A stretch of 64,000 nucleotides of DNA from assembly GCA_037833965.1 (NCBI GenBank), contig AP031357.1, forward strand, positions 11,862,001 to 11,926,000, written 5' to 3'. The translations under genes were made by a program, and so were the position numbers. The notes under the pieces are model-generated. The model saw only the letters and a program-made list of their open reading frames with translations, made no database searches and was not told the origin of the DNA. Origin of the DNA: Marchantia polymorpha subsp. ruderalis (Eukaryota; Streptophyta; Marchantiopsida; Marchantiales; Marchantiaceae). Shown here in pieces: positions 22,855-36,693 of the stretch. Position 1 is the first letter of the stretch. Every line of letters starts with the position of its first letter.

Positions 22855-24999
22855 CCTCAGAAGAGCCGTTTCCCCAAGGCAGGCAGTACTGGATAGGTCT
22901 GCGACGAACAGTAGAGATACGTGCAAAAACGGAGTTAGAGTGGAGGTATTTAAGTCCCGACGTGGGTATGCATCAGATCGCAAAAGCATGCGCTACAATC
23001 TTCGCCTTACACACGCTTGTGCAAAACTTGAGCTAAACACATCTTTCCAAAAACCACTGAACAGAGGTAGATATCCAATATATTCCCAGAAAGACGATTC
23101 ATGTCAACTTCCACTCCCGAGAGATCTGTACTCATAGCAATTTCACGTTTTGTCTCCGCATCCTGGTTTTGAACCAGGATGCGGAGATCTCAACGAGAGA
23201 GCAAAAATGTGAATGAGAGAGTCAAGAAAAGAAAGCCCGATTGATGAAGAGGTAGATACAGAGCGGTTGAAAGGAATAACGTCTTTGACAAAGCTAAGCT
23301 TTTAATCAACAACCGGGAATTCCCACCGATTAGCTTAGGCAATGACTAAGGTTGACTATGCTCGACCAGCTCCCGTCAAGGAAGGTAGGAAATTTATTTG
23401 AACCGAGACTGATTTACAGACGTGGTTGTGTAATGACAGTCGATTGGAGTATCATTCCGCTGTCACAGGTCATAGGAGAGGGAGAAATACCGAAAAGGGA
23501 AAGTCAATGAAGAAAAGAATTTAATTATGTATATTTTTGTACGAACAGGATCACGAGTTTCCACGAGAGTCAGACAAAAAAGGAAAAAAATCATCGCAAT
23601 TCAACTAAAAATTAGTTCTCAGCTCCCCTTGGGACTGGTCCTCCAATTCATAAGTGACTCAAAACAGCAATTACATACCCAATTTAGAACAATTCACCAA
23701 GATGGGTAGCGTGCCCGAAAACCTCAGGTTTGTCAATCGAATGTCATTCCTGGAGTTATAAAATCTTCTCTAATTGAAAAAACGATCAAGAACTGTTCAT
23801 TGCATAGATAGCCAAAATGGATGCTTCAAATATGTACCACCTGTAGGTTGGACAGAGCCACTACGGATGTGTGGCATGTGTAAACGTCTCCACGTTCAAT
23901 CGCGTGAATAGAGGAATTTCAAAAAATAAACGAGCAATCTTTCAATCATGCTACTGCAGAAGAGGAGTGTGCATATTTCGAAACACACACACTGAAGATA
24001 TCACAATCGAAGCTCTCTTACTAACTTCAACGGGAAGCACTTAGGGCTTCGCGGTCCAGTTAGCCTCCGCTGGCTTCTAGAAGTAGAGTACAGAGGACTT
24101 CACGTACTCAGCCACGGGATTCACCAAACAATTTTGATGAAAGTGAACACTATATGGTGACTCGATATATACTATAGCAGCTTGGGTCTGTCTGGATTCT
24201 ATCGCCACTCGCACAAGTAACCATCCATGATTTCTCCCATCCACAACTCAGACGAGTAGCGAAATTTACAAGTCACAGGCATGTTTAATTCACTAAAATT
24301 CGAGACGATCTTTCTGTGAGGTCAAGCTACATCAGAAATTACCGGCATTCTCCATTGACTGATTCGATTCACCAATTTTGATCGAACTATCTACCCGCCC
24401 AGTGCGACCAAAACCTGGGCAGCCTTTAAGGATTGCAAGCTAGACTTCGTATACCGTTTCAGATAATCATCGAGAGCTCCAAGCTTGCCCATTAAAATAT
24501 GCTATGCACAGAAAACAGACCAGCATGCTCCAATTCCGCCTCCAAATGACAGTCACCGCGGTAGTTCACAGGAGAAAATACCGCGTATAAGATACACGCA
24601 GCTTCCACACAGAAGATATCTCAGTAAAGTCAAGACATATAGAAGCAAGTTCCCAGGACGCGCTAAATTCAAGGGCCAAGGAGTTCAGCAATACACTCGG
24701 TGGTCGTTGTTAACATCCCGATCACAATCCACACACACAAACTACAAGATAATGGCAAAGGAACAAACTCCACCATCAAAGACCCAACCAACACTAACCG
24801 GATCAGGTCACAGCAACAACCGGAATTCGCTGGGTCAACAGTGAGTTCTCTACCTCGATCACTTCGGAAGAATTGCTGGGCAGAAGACGTCGAAGATACG
24901 AGCAGACGAACCCCAAGAGCACTTACGCCACAGAACCCTCCGGCTGAGCAACGGGAAAATAACAACGCCAACCCAAACGGCGAAGAACAACGTCACAAA
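22855..24999. other. Upstream region of ClpS1, no gene recognised
   Basis: Open frames here (for example 24485-24844 plus and 24669-24971 minus) show no family motif. A possible acceptor about 50 nt upstream of the ClpS1 ATG on the minus strand suggests that the 5' untranslated region may be spliced, with its first exon elsewhere in this stretch or in the GC-rich island at 25.0-25.8 kb. Confidence 0.35.
23153..23187. repeat. Perfect short foldback, 16-bp stem and 3-nt loop
   Basis: Left arm 23153-23168 and right arm 23172-23187 are exact reverse complements around TTG. The sequence is unrelated to the other foldbacks in the window. No flanking duplication was seen. Confidence 0.95.
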
Positions 25000-25830
25000 C
25001 CAGATGGCGATTGAGACGACCAAACCTGGCGTCCAACGACCACCACCACCAACACAAGAACACTAAGCTCTCCACTCGAAGCCCTGAAACGCACGGATTC
25101 CACCAAAAGAATCGGCTCGGTCGCAGAATCCGGATTTAATTCTTTCGTGGCGACAATCCGCGGACGCAGAATGAGGTGGAGATTCGACGAGATGAAGAAG
25201 GGGGTCCAGAATGTTCGAAAGGTGGATTGCACGAAGGGCGGATTGATGAGGCTCGAGAGTCCAGAAGCTGCAGAAGAAGAGGCAGCAGCTGCTGCTGCTG
25301 CTGGCGCAGCAGGAGCGCAGACGAGGAGCGGAGACGGAGCGAGGAGGGCGCGACGAAAAGGGGGGCGGGAGTCGAGCCGCGGGGGCCATGTACTGACCGA
25401 AGTGGCGAATGAACGGATGTGGTTCCAGGGCGGGACCACGGATGAATGGATGGATGGAGTGGAAGGAAGGCAGCCCTCGCGGGCGACGTGTCACTCCCTC
25501 GGGCGTCCACTTCTCGCTTCCGCTCCCGTCCCCTCTCGCGCAAGTATCTCGTCGTCGTCCGCTCCGCAGTTCAAATCCACCACATCTCCGCTCCCTCCCG
25601 TCGGCTGCCTATTCCCACTCCCGCCGGGAAAGCCAAGCGTCGAATCTGACGGCCCGTCCCAGAGCCCGTGCCCGTCCCCGTGCCCGCGCCAGCTTTTCAC
25701 TCCTCCTGCCTCGGGGACTCGACGGTGCTCGTGGCTTGATGCGATGGGGATCCGATTATGCTTGCCCAGTCGTGGGCGAGTGTCAGAACATTTCATGGCA
25801 TCGATGCGTGGGGTTGCTCTTCGGTGATGA
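25000..25830. promoter_or_regulatory. GC-rich island, probable promoter or 5' untranslated exon
   Basis: A CpG- and GC-rich block in AT-rich surroundings, with overlapping open frames on both strands, including poly-Ala/poly-Glu (plus) and poly-Ser/Gln (minus) stretches that come from GCA/GCT repeats. On the minus strand it looks like a CT-rich plant 5' leader ending at a possible donor (CCAG followed by GTTTGG, about 25023-25032). It may serve ClpS1 or an unrecognised gene. I do not call a protein. Confidence 0.3.
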
Positions 25831-28800
25831 TACTAGTGGAGTGGTTTTTTGGTACAACGCTTTGAGAAGTTTTTTTGTTCGTTTTGTGTTTTTTTTTATA
25901 TGACGAATATTTCTGGCATGTGCGATAGGGTTGAAATGTAGAGATGTGACCTGCAATAATCAATGTCCAGCATGGAATCGCGGCCGGTGCCCAAGAGTTT
26001 CATATGCCATGTGCAGATATCCAGTGCCAATGGCCTTACAGAACACAGATGACAGGTTTTAGATCATTAGTCCGTATCTTTCGACGTGTTTCACATCCTT
26101 TTCGAAGAATTAATTATCCCCTCGGACTTTCTGCTCCGAGACAAGTGGCCGTATTTGTATCACTAAGAGTTGATGGATTTCCCTCGCATGCAATAGTTGA
26201 CAGGAAATGACGCAAAGATAGAAGTAAAGAAGCGATTTGGCTCAAGGGATCAGACAAGGTCCGACGAAAGCGAGGGAATTGTAAGAGAGGCCTGGAGCTG
26301 CAGCAACATTGAAAACGGTTGTTTGCATCATCAAAGATAGTTCAAAGAGCGATCGGCGAGGGCCTTCGCTTTCCCTGTCCGATGGACCTCCCATTATATA
26401 CCGATTCTGCACAACCACAGCTCCCGTTCTTGTTGATATCCGCGTACGTGGGCTGATAGTATTTTTTTTCTCTTCTGGCCCGTGACATCAGGAGGATGAG
26501 ATTTGAGTGACAGAAGTTATGTTTGGCAAACTTGTGCCAAAGTTTATAAGTTCTTTGGAAGCGAGAGGAAGAGCGAAAGCCGCGACATGTCACCAAGAGC
26601 CATCTTTAAAATTACTGTGCCGCAAGAAATCGTGCAGAAACGATGGTTCAGATTGTATCGGCCGTGGCCGATGGCCCGATCATCTGGGCAGCTGAGAATG
26701 TGGCGGCATTATCTTTGATTGTGAAATTAACATTCCCGAAAGCGATCCCCGGGCTCCAACTTTCTATGCACAGTGAGAGAAGATATTTGAATATCATTCA
26801 CGGTGGGCAACATTGACGGATCCGGGAGTCCAGGATCAGGAGTTCGCGCCGAGTGGGTCCCACTTCCGACACGGATTTTTGTGACTGGGAGCAGGAAAAT
26901 CTCCATGGCGATCATTCCGAGATGAGCCACGTCCCTAAGGACGCAGAATCTCGGGAACAATCAGCTTGCAGCTTCATCAGGGGCCACAAACTCGTCCACA
27001 TCACAAATGCAGGCCAATGAGGTTCGGAAGAGGACGTGGATTTCTAATCTGACATGGCAACGTGTTGGCTCCACGTAGAATCCCTGGTGTATTTTCACTC
27101 CGGTGGCGCACCTGTTTTTCTCGTCGGTACTCCTCCTGTGCATTGAGGCTCCTCCGAGTTTTGGGGGCTGTGTGCCCCATTCGAAACCCGGCAAATTAGC
27201 AAAAGGATTGTGAAGAAGATCCCATACGATGGAATCTCGTGAGCTCATAACCTCAATAATATCACACTGCACCGAAGATATTCCGACCATGTAGGGTATT
27301 TACTACAGCAGAGCTAAAGACAAGACGGAGAGAATTTTATGGTGCCCAAGTGCTTGATTTGTAGCTCTGACACGGGTCACTGATACAACTTCTAGTATGA
27401 CTTGATACCTAAATTTTGAAGCTGCTACATGTTGAATGTTGCTATGTCGAGCCCATGGTCCAATTGTTCTCATCCCTAAACATGTTCGCTTAGACGCTGG
27501 TAAATCAAACGCTAGAGATTGAATCGAAGTGTGATTCGGGATGGGTTTGGGGCATGTCTTGTGAAGTTCCTTCCAATTCCAAGAAAGAGCTCCTCTCTCT
27601 AAATGTACAATGCAGTGTCTCCTCTTTGTCTCTCTCTGAAACTTGCATCGTCTGCCAGGGACGCCAATCTGTGCTAATCAATGGTATGACCTTTCAATCA
27701 AGGTTGGGTTTCACGAGTTCATAAAAGAACTTAATTCCTTTGGTTCGGAGCTCGTCCGGTGCCGTTTATGAGCAAATTGTGAAGTTATGAAATTATGATG
27801 TTTCATTCAGAGTCTGCTCTGTAGACCAGAGGAAGCATGGGAGATGGACGCGTACATCGGCTGTGAACCCTCGGTTTAAGTTTTTGTTTAGTAATCACAG
27901 AAACTACATCGATACAAACTTCCACGCTTTCTCGACCAACCAAGCTGCAGTAAGACCAGTGTCGTGCTCTCTGCAAAAATTATACAGGGGTGATGTCCAG
28001 TAAGTCTCCTCGGGAGCGACAACACTGCGTAGCTGAATCACATAACACTGTGGATGGAGACTCCGATCATGGTTCCCATCCGTTGAACAATGTCGATAAG
28101 AGAGTTCATCTGAAGACACTCGAACCCTCCACTATTACACCCGCGTACGACAACGAGACCAACTAATATCAAACAATATTTGAAAGCCCTCTTGAGTCGG
28201 ATAATGAAGTCGTAGGTGGCAGAGTCTTCGGTGTTCTATGATCGATTCATGCATGACTCTTTCCTCGTTTCCTCTCCCTTTTGACTCCAGTTGTGATTTC
28301 TTCGCCAGAAATCTTGCCACTGGCACAACCGGCAACTTTGGACGCAGATTAAAAGGTCAAGTCTCTTAAATTTCCTCGTTTCTGAACCTAGGCATTGCAT
28401 TTATTTGTTGAGCTGCGGAGCACTATTTGATCGGATTTCTTCCTCGTACGTTATGGATGCTGAATGTATCTGCAAGTGCGCCCATCACGATTGAAGTACT
28501 TAAAGAATTTAAACCTCTAGAACCCAAATTAACCCCTCCTGTACAATCTCGAGTTGAGCTTTCTGTTAGTCCAGATCTTCCATCTACTGCTTCCAGTAGG
28601 GAATGTTTCTATGGTCTAGAACGCGGTCGTCCTATTCTACTTCCTGACGGTTCTTTTCTCACCTTGATAGCCACCTTCGAAATAAAGAGGTTCTCTCCAA
28701 CCCTCTAGCGCTCTTATCTTCTCATGTCAGGCTTGTCTGATTCCACTGCAATCAGACCGCGAGAAGATCGTAAATATGTTTAGTACGAGAAGCTTATTCG

Positions 28801-29848
28801 ACTTCCTTCAGTGATGCGAATCGACGAGCCAGAGCTGACAGAATCCGATGCAATGAGAAAATCTGCAAGGCCCCCTAAACCCCCAAGAACCCGCTTCTCC
28901 GCCTGCGCTACGGAACGAGAGACGTAAGCGATAAATCAGAAGCTCAAGCCCAATGACTGGGAAGGGGCCATGCGATGCGACTCGGACAAGAAGGCGAAAT
29001 CAGCGGATTTCGACCACATGGAACACTCCGCACTTGCTGCTGTACCGATTGCACACTCGACTCTCGCTCGGCCATGAATTCATCCTTCGATCCATGAATT
29101 CCATTCTTCGAAACCAGAAAATCCAGGACGCAAAATCCCTGCGCCGAGTGGCGCACAGACCCAGACGATCCTAGAGTCGTCGCTGCGACGCCCACCACCA
29201 CGACGCGTCCCCGACTCCCTCGGCGCGCGACGTCGCCAAACACCCACCATGTCCAGTGTTGATCGGTCGCCCAACGACCGCTAACGGTCACATCCCTGGA
29301 TACGGGACTCAGACCGCAATTCACAGTAAATTCGTAAATTCACAGTCCTGTACAGTACCTCTGCTCGCATGGTCGAGTTGCCCGATCGGACGACGGAGGG
29401 AGCCCGTGTGAGTCCACGTGTAGGGTGAGAAAACGAGGTCCGGTAGGCGTTCGGCATTTCCGTTATAAGTGCTTGCGTGGCGTCAAGTGGGGGGGAGCAC
29501 TGGGGGAACGGGGCAGCGTTGCGGGCAGAGCAGCGTGCAATACGGTAGGAGCTGACTTAGCCACTGCATTGTACAGTCTGTAGAGTCCTGGCATCGAACC
29601 AGAGTTCGGTCGGTGGGAGTCCAGGCCCATCCAATGCCTCCCAACGAGGCCCTGGGTTGGCCCTCGGTTAGCTCCCGAAGTCAATTTGCGCAGGTCGTCT
29701 TCTCTCGGAGGTGGCCTGTGTGGCCATCAGGAGGGCCGCAGTGGCACCTCACCTCCCCTCAAATTCTGACTGACTTTGTGATGTGAAGAATTTCGCTACT
29801 GCTCGGGGTCAGACGGATTAATTAGGTGACGATTAGTGCGTACAAGAG
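25831..29848. other. 4 kb without a recognisable gene
   Basis: Mixed-composition DNA with only short open frames on both strands; none shows a known motif, a convincing series of splice sites, or a repeat longer than a few bases. One frame at 28427-28708 (plus) is open for 93 codons and does not look low-complexity, but I cannot relate it to anything. Confidence 0.35.
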
Positions 29849-31022
29849 ATGGCAGTCGGCCTTTCCGGTACAGCGCTGCTGTGCCAGAACGTTTCGCACG
29901 ACTGTAACGGTAAGCAGAAAGTGTCTTTGTTGTGTCATGTCACATGGACTGCGCAGAGAGCCGGGGCTGGTCTTCGTTATCTTCGTTCAGATTCTTTTCG
30001 CTGTATCCATCGTTTCGAAGCTCCCGCGGAGCTGGAATAGGTACATCCGACTGAGTTTCGCCGCTTGTGGCTGGCCAGATTGCAAGAATTAATGTCGTGC
30101 ATCGCGTGAGGGAATCTTCAGTGAAGATGATACTCAGAGAGTCGATAATCGTGAGTAGGTCTCACGACCCTCACTACTGAAACAGTCCAGTGGAACCAGT
30201 GTAGCTGTGGCACTCTGTCTTGCTGTATTTGCTAGATGGTCTGCAGGCAGAATCGGAGGAATTTTGAAACTGCAGGATAGAAGAGGACAATCCATCTTCT
30301 CCAGTTGGTCGCACTTAATGGTACCCAACACTGCCCGTGCAGACTAGTTTGAATTGAAGCGCATGTTCGACAGTTTAAACCAGAACTTTGCCTGGCCGTC
30401 GTCACTACACTGACTGGAAGTGGAGCACATGCAACTCGCTTGTGCACGGGACGTCATTCACCGCTTGCTGATCTGACCATCTATGAGGAGATGTTCAAAT
30501 CAGTTCAGAGAGCGTTTGGAACGTACTCAACTCAGCTGGAAGGATTCACAGCGACAAACTTTCAAGTGGTGAGAGCGTCGATGTATTCCGGAGATAAAGG
30601 AGTGGGCTTTGCATAAGACAGGCAGGAGACGGGATTAATGTTCAAAATTGAATTTATTCAACCAACTGGTCAAACCTCCGACGCTCACACCGGTAATACA
30701 CGATTTAGACTCTGTACAAGATTTCCCTGTAAGGTACAAGCGATCACCCAGTTCCAACTCTTTTAATTTCCAATTCCATAGCCAGAGGAGCGTTGTCCAG
30801 GCATCATTTTCCCTTATGGTAACAAAACAAACTTGCTTGCTATCTGAACAATGCGCTAGTGCAACAAAACCCGCAGAGCGGTCTATACAGCGACTTATCA
30901 TATCTTTTTCATCACCTCAGGCTCGTGGATGCGTTCGCTACGCTTGGTCAACAAGCACGGCGCACCCACAAAGCTGGGAACTGACACATTGGAATAGTTT
31001 TCGACAGGTAACTACTTGCTAG
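29849..31022 (+). other. Possible unidentified spliced gene
   Basis: Three pieces look exon-like on the plus strand. An ATG at 29849 opens 20 codons (MAVGLSGTALLCQNVSHDCN) ending at a good donor (G followed by GTAAGC, 29910). A segment at 30356-30568 is open for 71 codons (it includes YEEMFKSVQRAFGTYSTQL and LEGFTATNFQV) and ends exactly at a GTGAGA donor. A third piece starts after a CACCTCAG acceptor near 30921 and ends at a GTAACT donor near 31010. I cannot link them in a proven frame and recognise no family, so this is only a candidate. Confidence 0.2.
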
Positions 31023-31811
31023 AATGAAACACCGGCATCAAACAGGATACGCTATAGACGCACCCACAGCCAAAGAGGGGTGGGTACTAAGGATTTACAA
31101 CTAGCACCCCTCTCCTCTACCTCTACAGTGGGCCTTGCCCGCAGCTCCTAGGCCCATTCCTCTGCAGCGTCCGCGCACTATCTCTCTACTACCCGCCCTG
31201 TGGATCCTGGAGCGAACCAAAAGAAATAAGGGAAACAAAACTGTGTAGAAATTCCCTCGAAGAACAGGCGGGTGTTTTTCCTTAGGGATCCAATTATGTA
31301 CGTCATACCTCACTTCATTGATGAAGTGCGTACTGGGCAAGACGCAATCACAAGCCTCTTTAACTCGGACCTGAAGAGTCTGCGAACTATAAGAAAGACA
31401 GCAGCGATGCAGAGAGATAAACCTCCGTGCCTCCGCTTTTAAATCTCTTCATAACTTCAGGGCCCCCACAGAGAGATGTTTTCGCTGCTCAACCAAAAAG
31501 CGAAACTCCTGCTTCAAAGAATAAGACTTTTAACTTATGGACACTTCGGTCAAGTTGGGCCAACTCTGGCTACCATGAACGGCTCACAAGAGGTTCCTAG
31601 GAAATAGCGATGGCTGTGCAGTCCTGGTCTTTGCCAACCTTCTGCCCTCCATGGCAGCGGTGAACGTCAGTCAATTACGCAGACAGGGTAGATAACAAGC
31701 AGGGCCAGAACTCCTACACTGCAGACAGAGACTTCTACCCTGCAGAGAGGTATACAGTCTGGTACCAACACTGCGTCATCCGTGAGGAGAAAGACACATA
31801 ACGAAACACGA

Positions 31812-34761
31812 CTACCTCCATTTCATGGGTTTGTTAGCCTCTCCATTCACCGAAGTATTCGTACTGTGGTTCAACTCACTGCCGCTAACGTCCTTAAGTG
31901 ACATCACAGATCCAGGTCTGTCAGATTTGACTGGACCGAAATAGCTCTTATTCAGGCTGGTTCGCACTAGAGAACTGGCCGTGGGCCTGGCCGAACGCGG
32001 GGATGTTTTCACCTCTGCCACACCGGGAAGCGAGAACCTCTTCTTGACGACAGTATCTTCCTTTTCTGTCTCTGGTCTTGACTTTGGATTGCTCATCGAC
32101 CTGGCTTTGGCTTTCGCAGACTCCGTGCTGAGCATGTAGCTGGGAAGGGCAGAATGGTGCTCTCCGTGCTCACCCTTTGGGCCTGCATAGGAAGAGTGGC
32201 GCCTCATGAACTTGTCCTTGCTGCCAACAGATGCCTGAGGTGTGGAAAGACCGCTCTCCAGTCCCCCACGGGCGCCATCTCCATTAGCATCGGCATATAG
32301 CATTTCCTCCACCAGAGACCCATTTCCATGATCCAAACCGTCTTCAGCTCGATCTTGCACAGATTCAGGTGCTCCAGGGGAAGCTTGTTCGGTGGGTGAT
32401 GAAGGAACCGCAGGAGAATGAGCCGGAGGAGGAGAAACGGACGCCTTTTGAGGAGACGAAGTCTTTGAGGCCTTAGGGGGTGAAGGGGTGAGGAAAGAGT
32501 CCCCAGGTGCTGCCAGCTCCATTAAGGGGGATGATGGGACCGGGGGGGATAGAGAAGCCTGCGGAGACGAGACTCCTGCAGCAGGAGGAGGCGAGGCCGT
32601 TGGTGATGCACGAGTAGAAGCTACTTGGCTTGCGGGAACGGACGGCTGTACCTGAGGTGCTGCCGGGGGTGCGGATGCCTGGGGGGGCGAAGTGGCCTTG
32701 GGGCTGGTGGTAGTGGACTGAACTGCTGTTGGTGGCTGCGAAGGTGTGGAAGCCAGTAATCCCACGGAATCGGAGATCGAACCCCACCTCCTTTTGGGGT
32801 GGCTTTTGTGTTTGGCAGTGTGCTCTCCAGCCTCTGGGGTACTCTTGAGAACCTCCTTGCGATCCTCTGTGGATTTAGCTACACTCCTAGGACCAGGCGT
32901 CTTCTCGTCGACGCTGTTCCTTGCCCCACTCTTGAGAATGCCCTTGTCCACATCTGAACCTTTGTGTCCAGCTCGGAGAGTCCTCTCGGGGTCACTAGGT
33001 TTCGTGGGAGTCAGCTTGGTGCTCTTTTTCGAGCTCTTCTCGGATAGCGTGGCCTCGGGACTGAAGCGGGTTTCCCAGGGACGTGCTGACATCCACCTTT
33101 CGAGCCAGCTCCAACCCCAATGTGGCTGATCCGGCTCGCAATCGATGTACAGCGTTTGCTTCGGGGCAGACCTCCGCAACTGCAGCACGGAAAACGACGA
33201 ATGAGAATACTCGTGTGAGAATTTCAGCCCAGGACATAGCAAGTCACAACACTCGACTGGGTGAAATTCATTTATCTTGCAACCATATAAGACATTCCCA
33301 GCCCGGATGTTTGACCGTGCCTGCGTCTTCAGCGGCGAAGAGCGCCACCGAAAAAACCCATAACCAAGAAGGCAGAGGAATTACCTGCTGCGAGAAGGCA
33401 TAAGCCATTGCTCTCTCGCGCTTGCGGGCACCCTCTTCCCTGCTCTGTTCCTTCGCTTGCTGATCCTTCAATGTCGCAGTGCTAGCGTTCCAACTATCCT
33501 GAAAACCCATCGGGACAACGGCGACAAGACCGCCCTGATCAGTCCAGACGGGGTTCGAGGATATCAGTACGGATTCGAAAACAGAGAGTGATATCAGTAA
33601 ATTGAAGCAGAAAGACGGATGAGTGACATCCGTCGCAGTCAAACATGCTGAGGAGAAAAGACACTACGCGCTTCGAGATCGGACCGGAACAGCGAACTCT
33701 TGCACACGAACTGGGCGAGCCAACCTACCGATTGCCTTCGGTACTGCAGCTCCCTCGACTGAGATATTTGACGCATTACTGCTTGTCCTTCTTCCGACAT
33801 CCGCACCCGACGTGCCCTGACACGAGCCTGGACTCTCACCAGCGCCTGCATACATCTCAGAGTAATGGCTGCCTGCCGCCTCACAGTGTGCCCACGCACC
33901 AGAGCTTGCAGCCTGACGAGGCCTTTGAGAGCTCTCAGCGCTCGCCGAGCCTGGGGAAGCAAAGACGGTGGTGAGCTAAGCAACTTAATGACCTCACGAT
34001 CGAGCACTACATTCAAGCGCTACCTCTAACTCGACCGATCCTATCTGAAGGCCGAAGTACTTCACTAGCCTTCCCCAACCTGCGGGCATTACGCCGAGCT
34101 TGGAAGCAAGTTCCATTTCAGTGAAAATTAAACTTCCATTAAATCCCAAGCAAATCAGCACAAAGTACGGTCGAGGCTATGTTGTACCAGATAGCCCCGG
34201 AACGCGGTCTGAATCTTGATGGACGCTGCGACTTCGGCCGGACCGTATTCCCGGAACACGGGCTCCCCGAAAGAAGTGACCGACTTCGAAACTTCATTTC
34301 CAGAGGTATCCACCTCTTCAGTCGCAGTACTCACAACCTTATTTTGGTCCTGCGGACTCGCTCCAGACTCGCCCTTGCTGGCTTCTTCATTCAGAGCAAG
34401 ACGGTCATGGCTTTTACGTCCAAAACTCCACCTGCGCTTCGGAGTGGTTTTCTTAGCCGCCGCTCCCTGGTGAAAAGCAAAAGAAACTGTCAAATTTGTG
34501 GGCAGAGCACGGGCAGCCACTGTTTGCAACGAAGACAAGATTGACTGTGCGCCCATTTGCAATTCCTGAATCTTCTAAAGCGTTACCACAAGTAGCCATA
34601 AAGCAGTCGTATCAGTCGACAGAGCTGGCTTCCTGGAAAATAAAAAATCCCACCTCCTCAGCAGTTCCTTCCTTTTGAGGAGACTTGTCTTTCGACGGGG
34701 ACCTGAAGGCCTTCTTAACTGCGGATTTTATCCACTTCGCAGTTTTCACCGACTGCACCAT
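31812..34761 (-). CDS. IQ67-domain (IQD) calmodulin-binding protein, 5 exons
   Basis: Plant-specific scaffold protein that binds calmodulin through IQ motifs and usually associates with microtubules, plasma membrane or nucleus. Exons (minus): 34761-34654, 34466-34188, 33950-33729, 33498-33385 and 33179-31812. All junctions are phase 0 and give 696 residues, towards the long end of the family. The N-terminus has the basic [17 protein letters not shown] signature and, after intron 1, [15 protein letters not shown]. The IQ67 domain spans about residues 118-190: [11 protein letters not shown], split by the conserved intron, then [40 protein letters not shown] and QARVRARR. Next come [19 protein letters not shown] and [12 protein letters not shown], then [16 protein letters not shown] long Pro/Ser/Ala-rich disordered region follows, then a basic C-terminal segment before the end at KPMKWR. 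The gene looks intact. Confidence 0.93.
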
Positions 34762-36236
34762 CGTGCTAGTTCTTATACGCAATCAACCTACACTTCAAAA
34801 TACCTGCAGACAGACGGAGGGGTAAGTGAGCAGCGAGAAAGGTCAACACGACGACACCAGAGACAACGCTCGCTCGGAAGGAGACTCCGATCCCACTCTC
34901 TCAATGGTCAAAACGGCCAAAATGCACACTGCCCACACATTGCATGAACTGAGCGGAGTGTCAGCATAGGAAGGCAACAGAACGTCGGAGGCAGGCATCC
35001 AAACAACTGCCTAGCCCATCCCGCACTGTCCTCCTCAGCCATGGCATTGAACATCTCGTTGCATCATCGTGCAGTCAGAACTGGGCCCGTCGTAGGGACT
35101 GACTCGCACTAATTGCTGCATTGATCTACGTTCTCAGCGGGCACGCCGCTACTACACTCTAGAGGAAACGTCGCATCAGAGAAGAAACACGCCGGATTGC
35201 TTATCTCCTAAGCGCTCGACCAACAATTTCCAGAGATCTTTGGAAGCAACACGCCGAGTTCCGACAAGTTCCTGAGACGAGGGAGATTAATTGCGGAGCG
35301 AAGTAGCCGAAACATATGCAGATCCACCTACTCCATCGCAGACATGAGGGTGTTGGATACGGCACTCTAAGCCTTCACATTTAGATAAGCGGCCTCGAAC
35401 AAAACAGTATCTTCAGCAGCGTTTGCCCACAGGCCTGCTCTAACCACTTCCCCGCTCATTCCAGAACCAAGAGAACCACGTAGCGCATTCCCCATTGGCC
35501 GACGGGAGTACCCTCAGAAGAAGAAGCAACACAATCAGGACGAAGCGTCCAACGCTTTTTCCCACTGACCGCATCAAACCTCACGCGCAAACTCGATCAT
35601 GCAGGAGGAAACTCAGCGGGCCGAGAGCCAGAGGACTGCATCCCTCAGGACCAAATGAGGCAACTCTTTTCTCCTGTGACACCGAAAGGAGAGGACTCGT
35701 CGTTGGCACAGGATTCGGATAATTAATCGCGACGAGCGGCCAGTAAGTCGGGAGGTCCGCTAAGCTCGAGCGCCACAAGGGAGAAAAACAGCCAGGCAGA
35801 GCAATGGCTGTCACAGAAATGCCATAGACAACCGAGCCAGAGGGAGAGGAGACAGAACGCGAATCGCTCTTACATTGGCCAGCGGCAGCCTCCAAGAAAG
35901 TCACGAGCGCAACACGCTAGCGTCGATGGCCGCGAAGACAGACTTCAATCGGCACCACCATGTCGCAAAGCCCTCTCGGAACGACGAGGCGCTGGCTCAA
36001 CACAACAAGAGTAGTTCGCGGGGTAGTCGCTCGACATCGGGCAAGTGGCGCAATGCGGCCTCCTCGGCCGGAAGAAGAAAAAAGGCTGCAACGAGAGAGA
36101 AGCCCTGCCCCGTTCCGCGCTGGCAGCGATTGCAGTTTGACAACTACGAGCGTCAATCCTTTCGTGCTGTTCTACACTACCAGCGCACCGTTAAACAGGA
36201 GACAATAGCTCCGCAAGGTAAAGCTCTGACACATTT
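34762..36236 (-). promoter_or_regulatory. Upstream region of the IQD gene
   Basis: No independent gene recognised. This stretch must hold the IQD 5' untranslated region and promoter on the minus strand. Open frames on both strands (for example 35875-36240 plus) lack family motifs. Confidence 0.35.
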
Positions 36237-36663
36237 ATGATCCTCTCGATGATCCTCTCCTTCCTTCCTTCCTTGCTCGTCGCGGCCCCCTTTCCCCGTC
36301 CCGGGCCCCCTCCAAGGCCTCCCTCCCTCCCGTTCGCTTTCGGGGTCGCAAAGGCGATTACGAGGGGGAATCAAAGAGCATGGCGTGCAACGTTAACCTC
36401 GGCAGGAGCAGCAGCAGCAGCAGCAGAAGCAAACGGAAGGAAAATGAGGAGGAGCGACGGACTGGGCAGGACTGACGAGCAGGTGCTTTTCAAATTCCCG
36501 AGAATGACATGCCCGGACTGGGCACCTCTGACAGGAGCGCAGCGGGCGCACCTGCACTCATATATGGCTAGCGGTGACGCCCTCCAATGGAGTGGCCGTG
36601 CCGAGCCGAAACCACCTCAGGGCACCACCAAAGTCTTTTCCATTTTCCCGGTGGGGTTTCGAG

Positions 36664-36693
36664 TGCCTGCCTGCCTGCCTGCCTGCCTGCCTG
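36664..36693 (+). repeat. TGCC tetranucleotide microsatellite
   Basis: About seven TGCC/CCTG units inside the GC-rich island, with a short CTG-rich run about 20 bp further on. Confidence 0.85.

Noticed and set aside
25147-25827. 226-codon plus-strand frame with poly-Glu/poly-Ala
   Set aside because: Low-complexity translation of a GC-rich leader-like island; overlapping frames of similar length exist on both strands.
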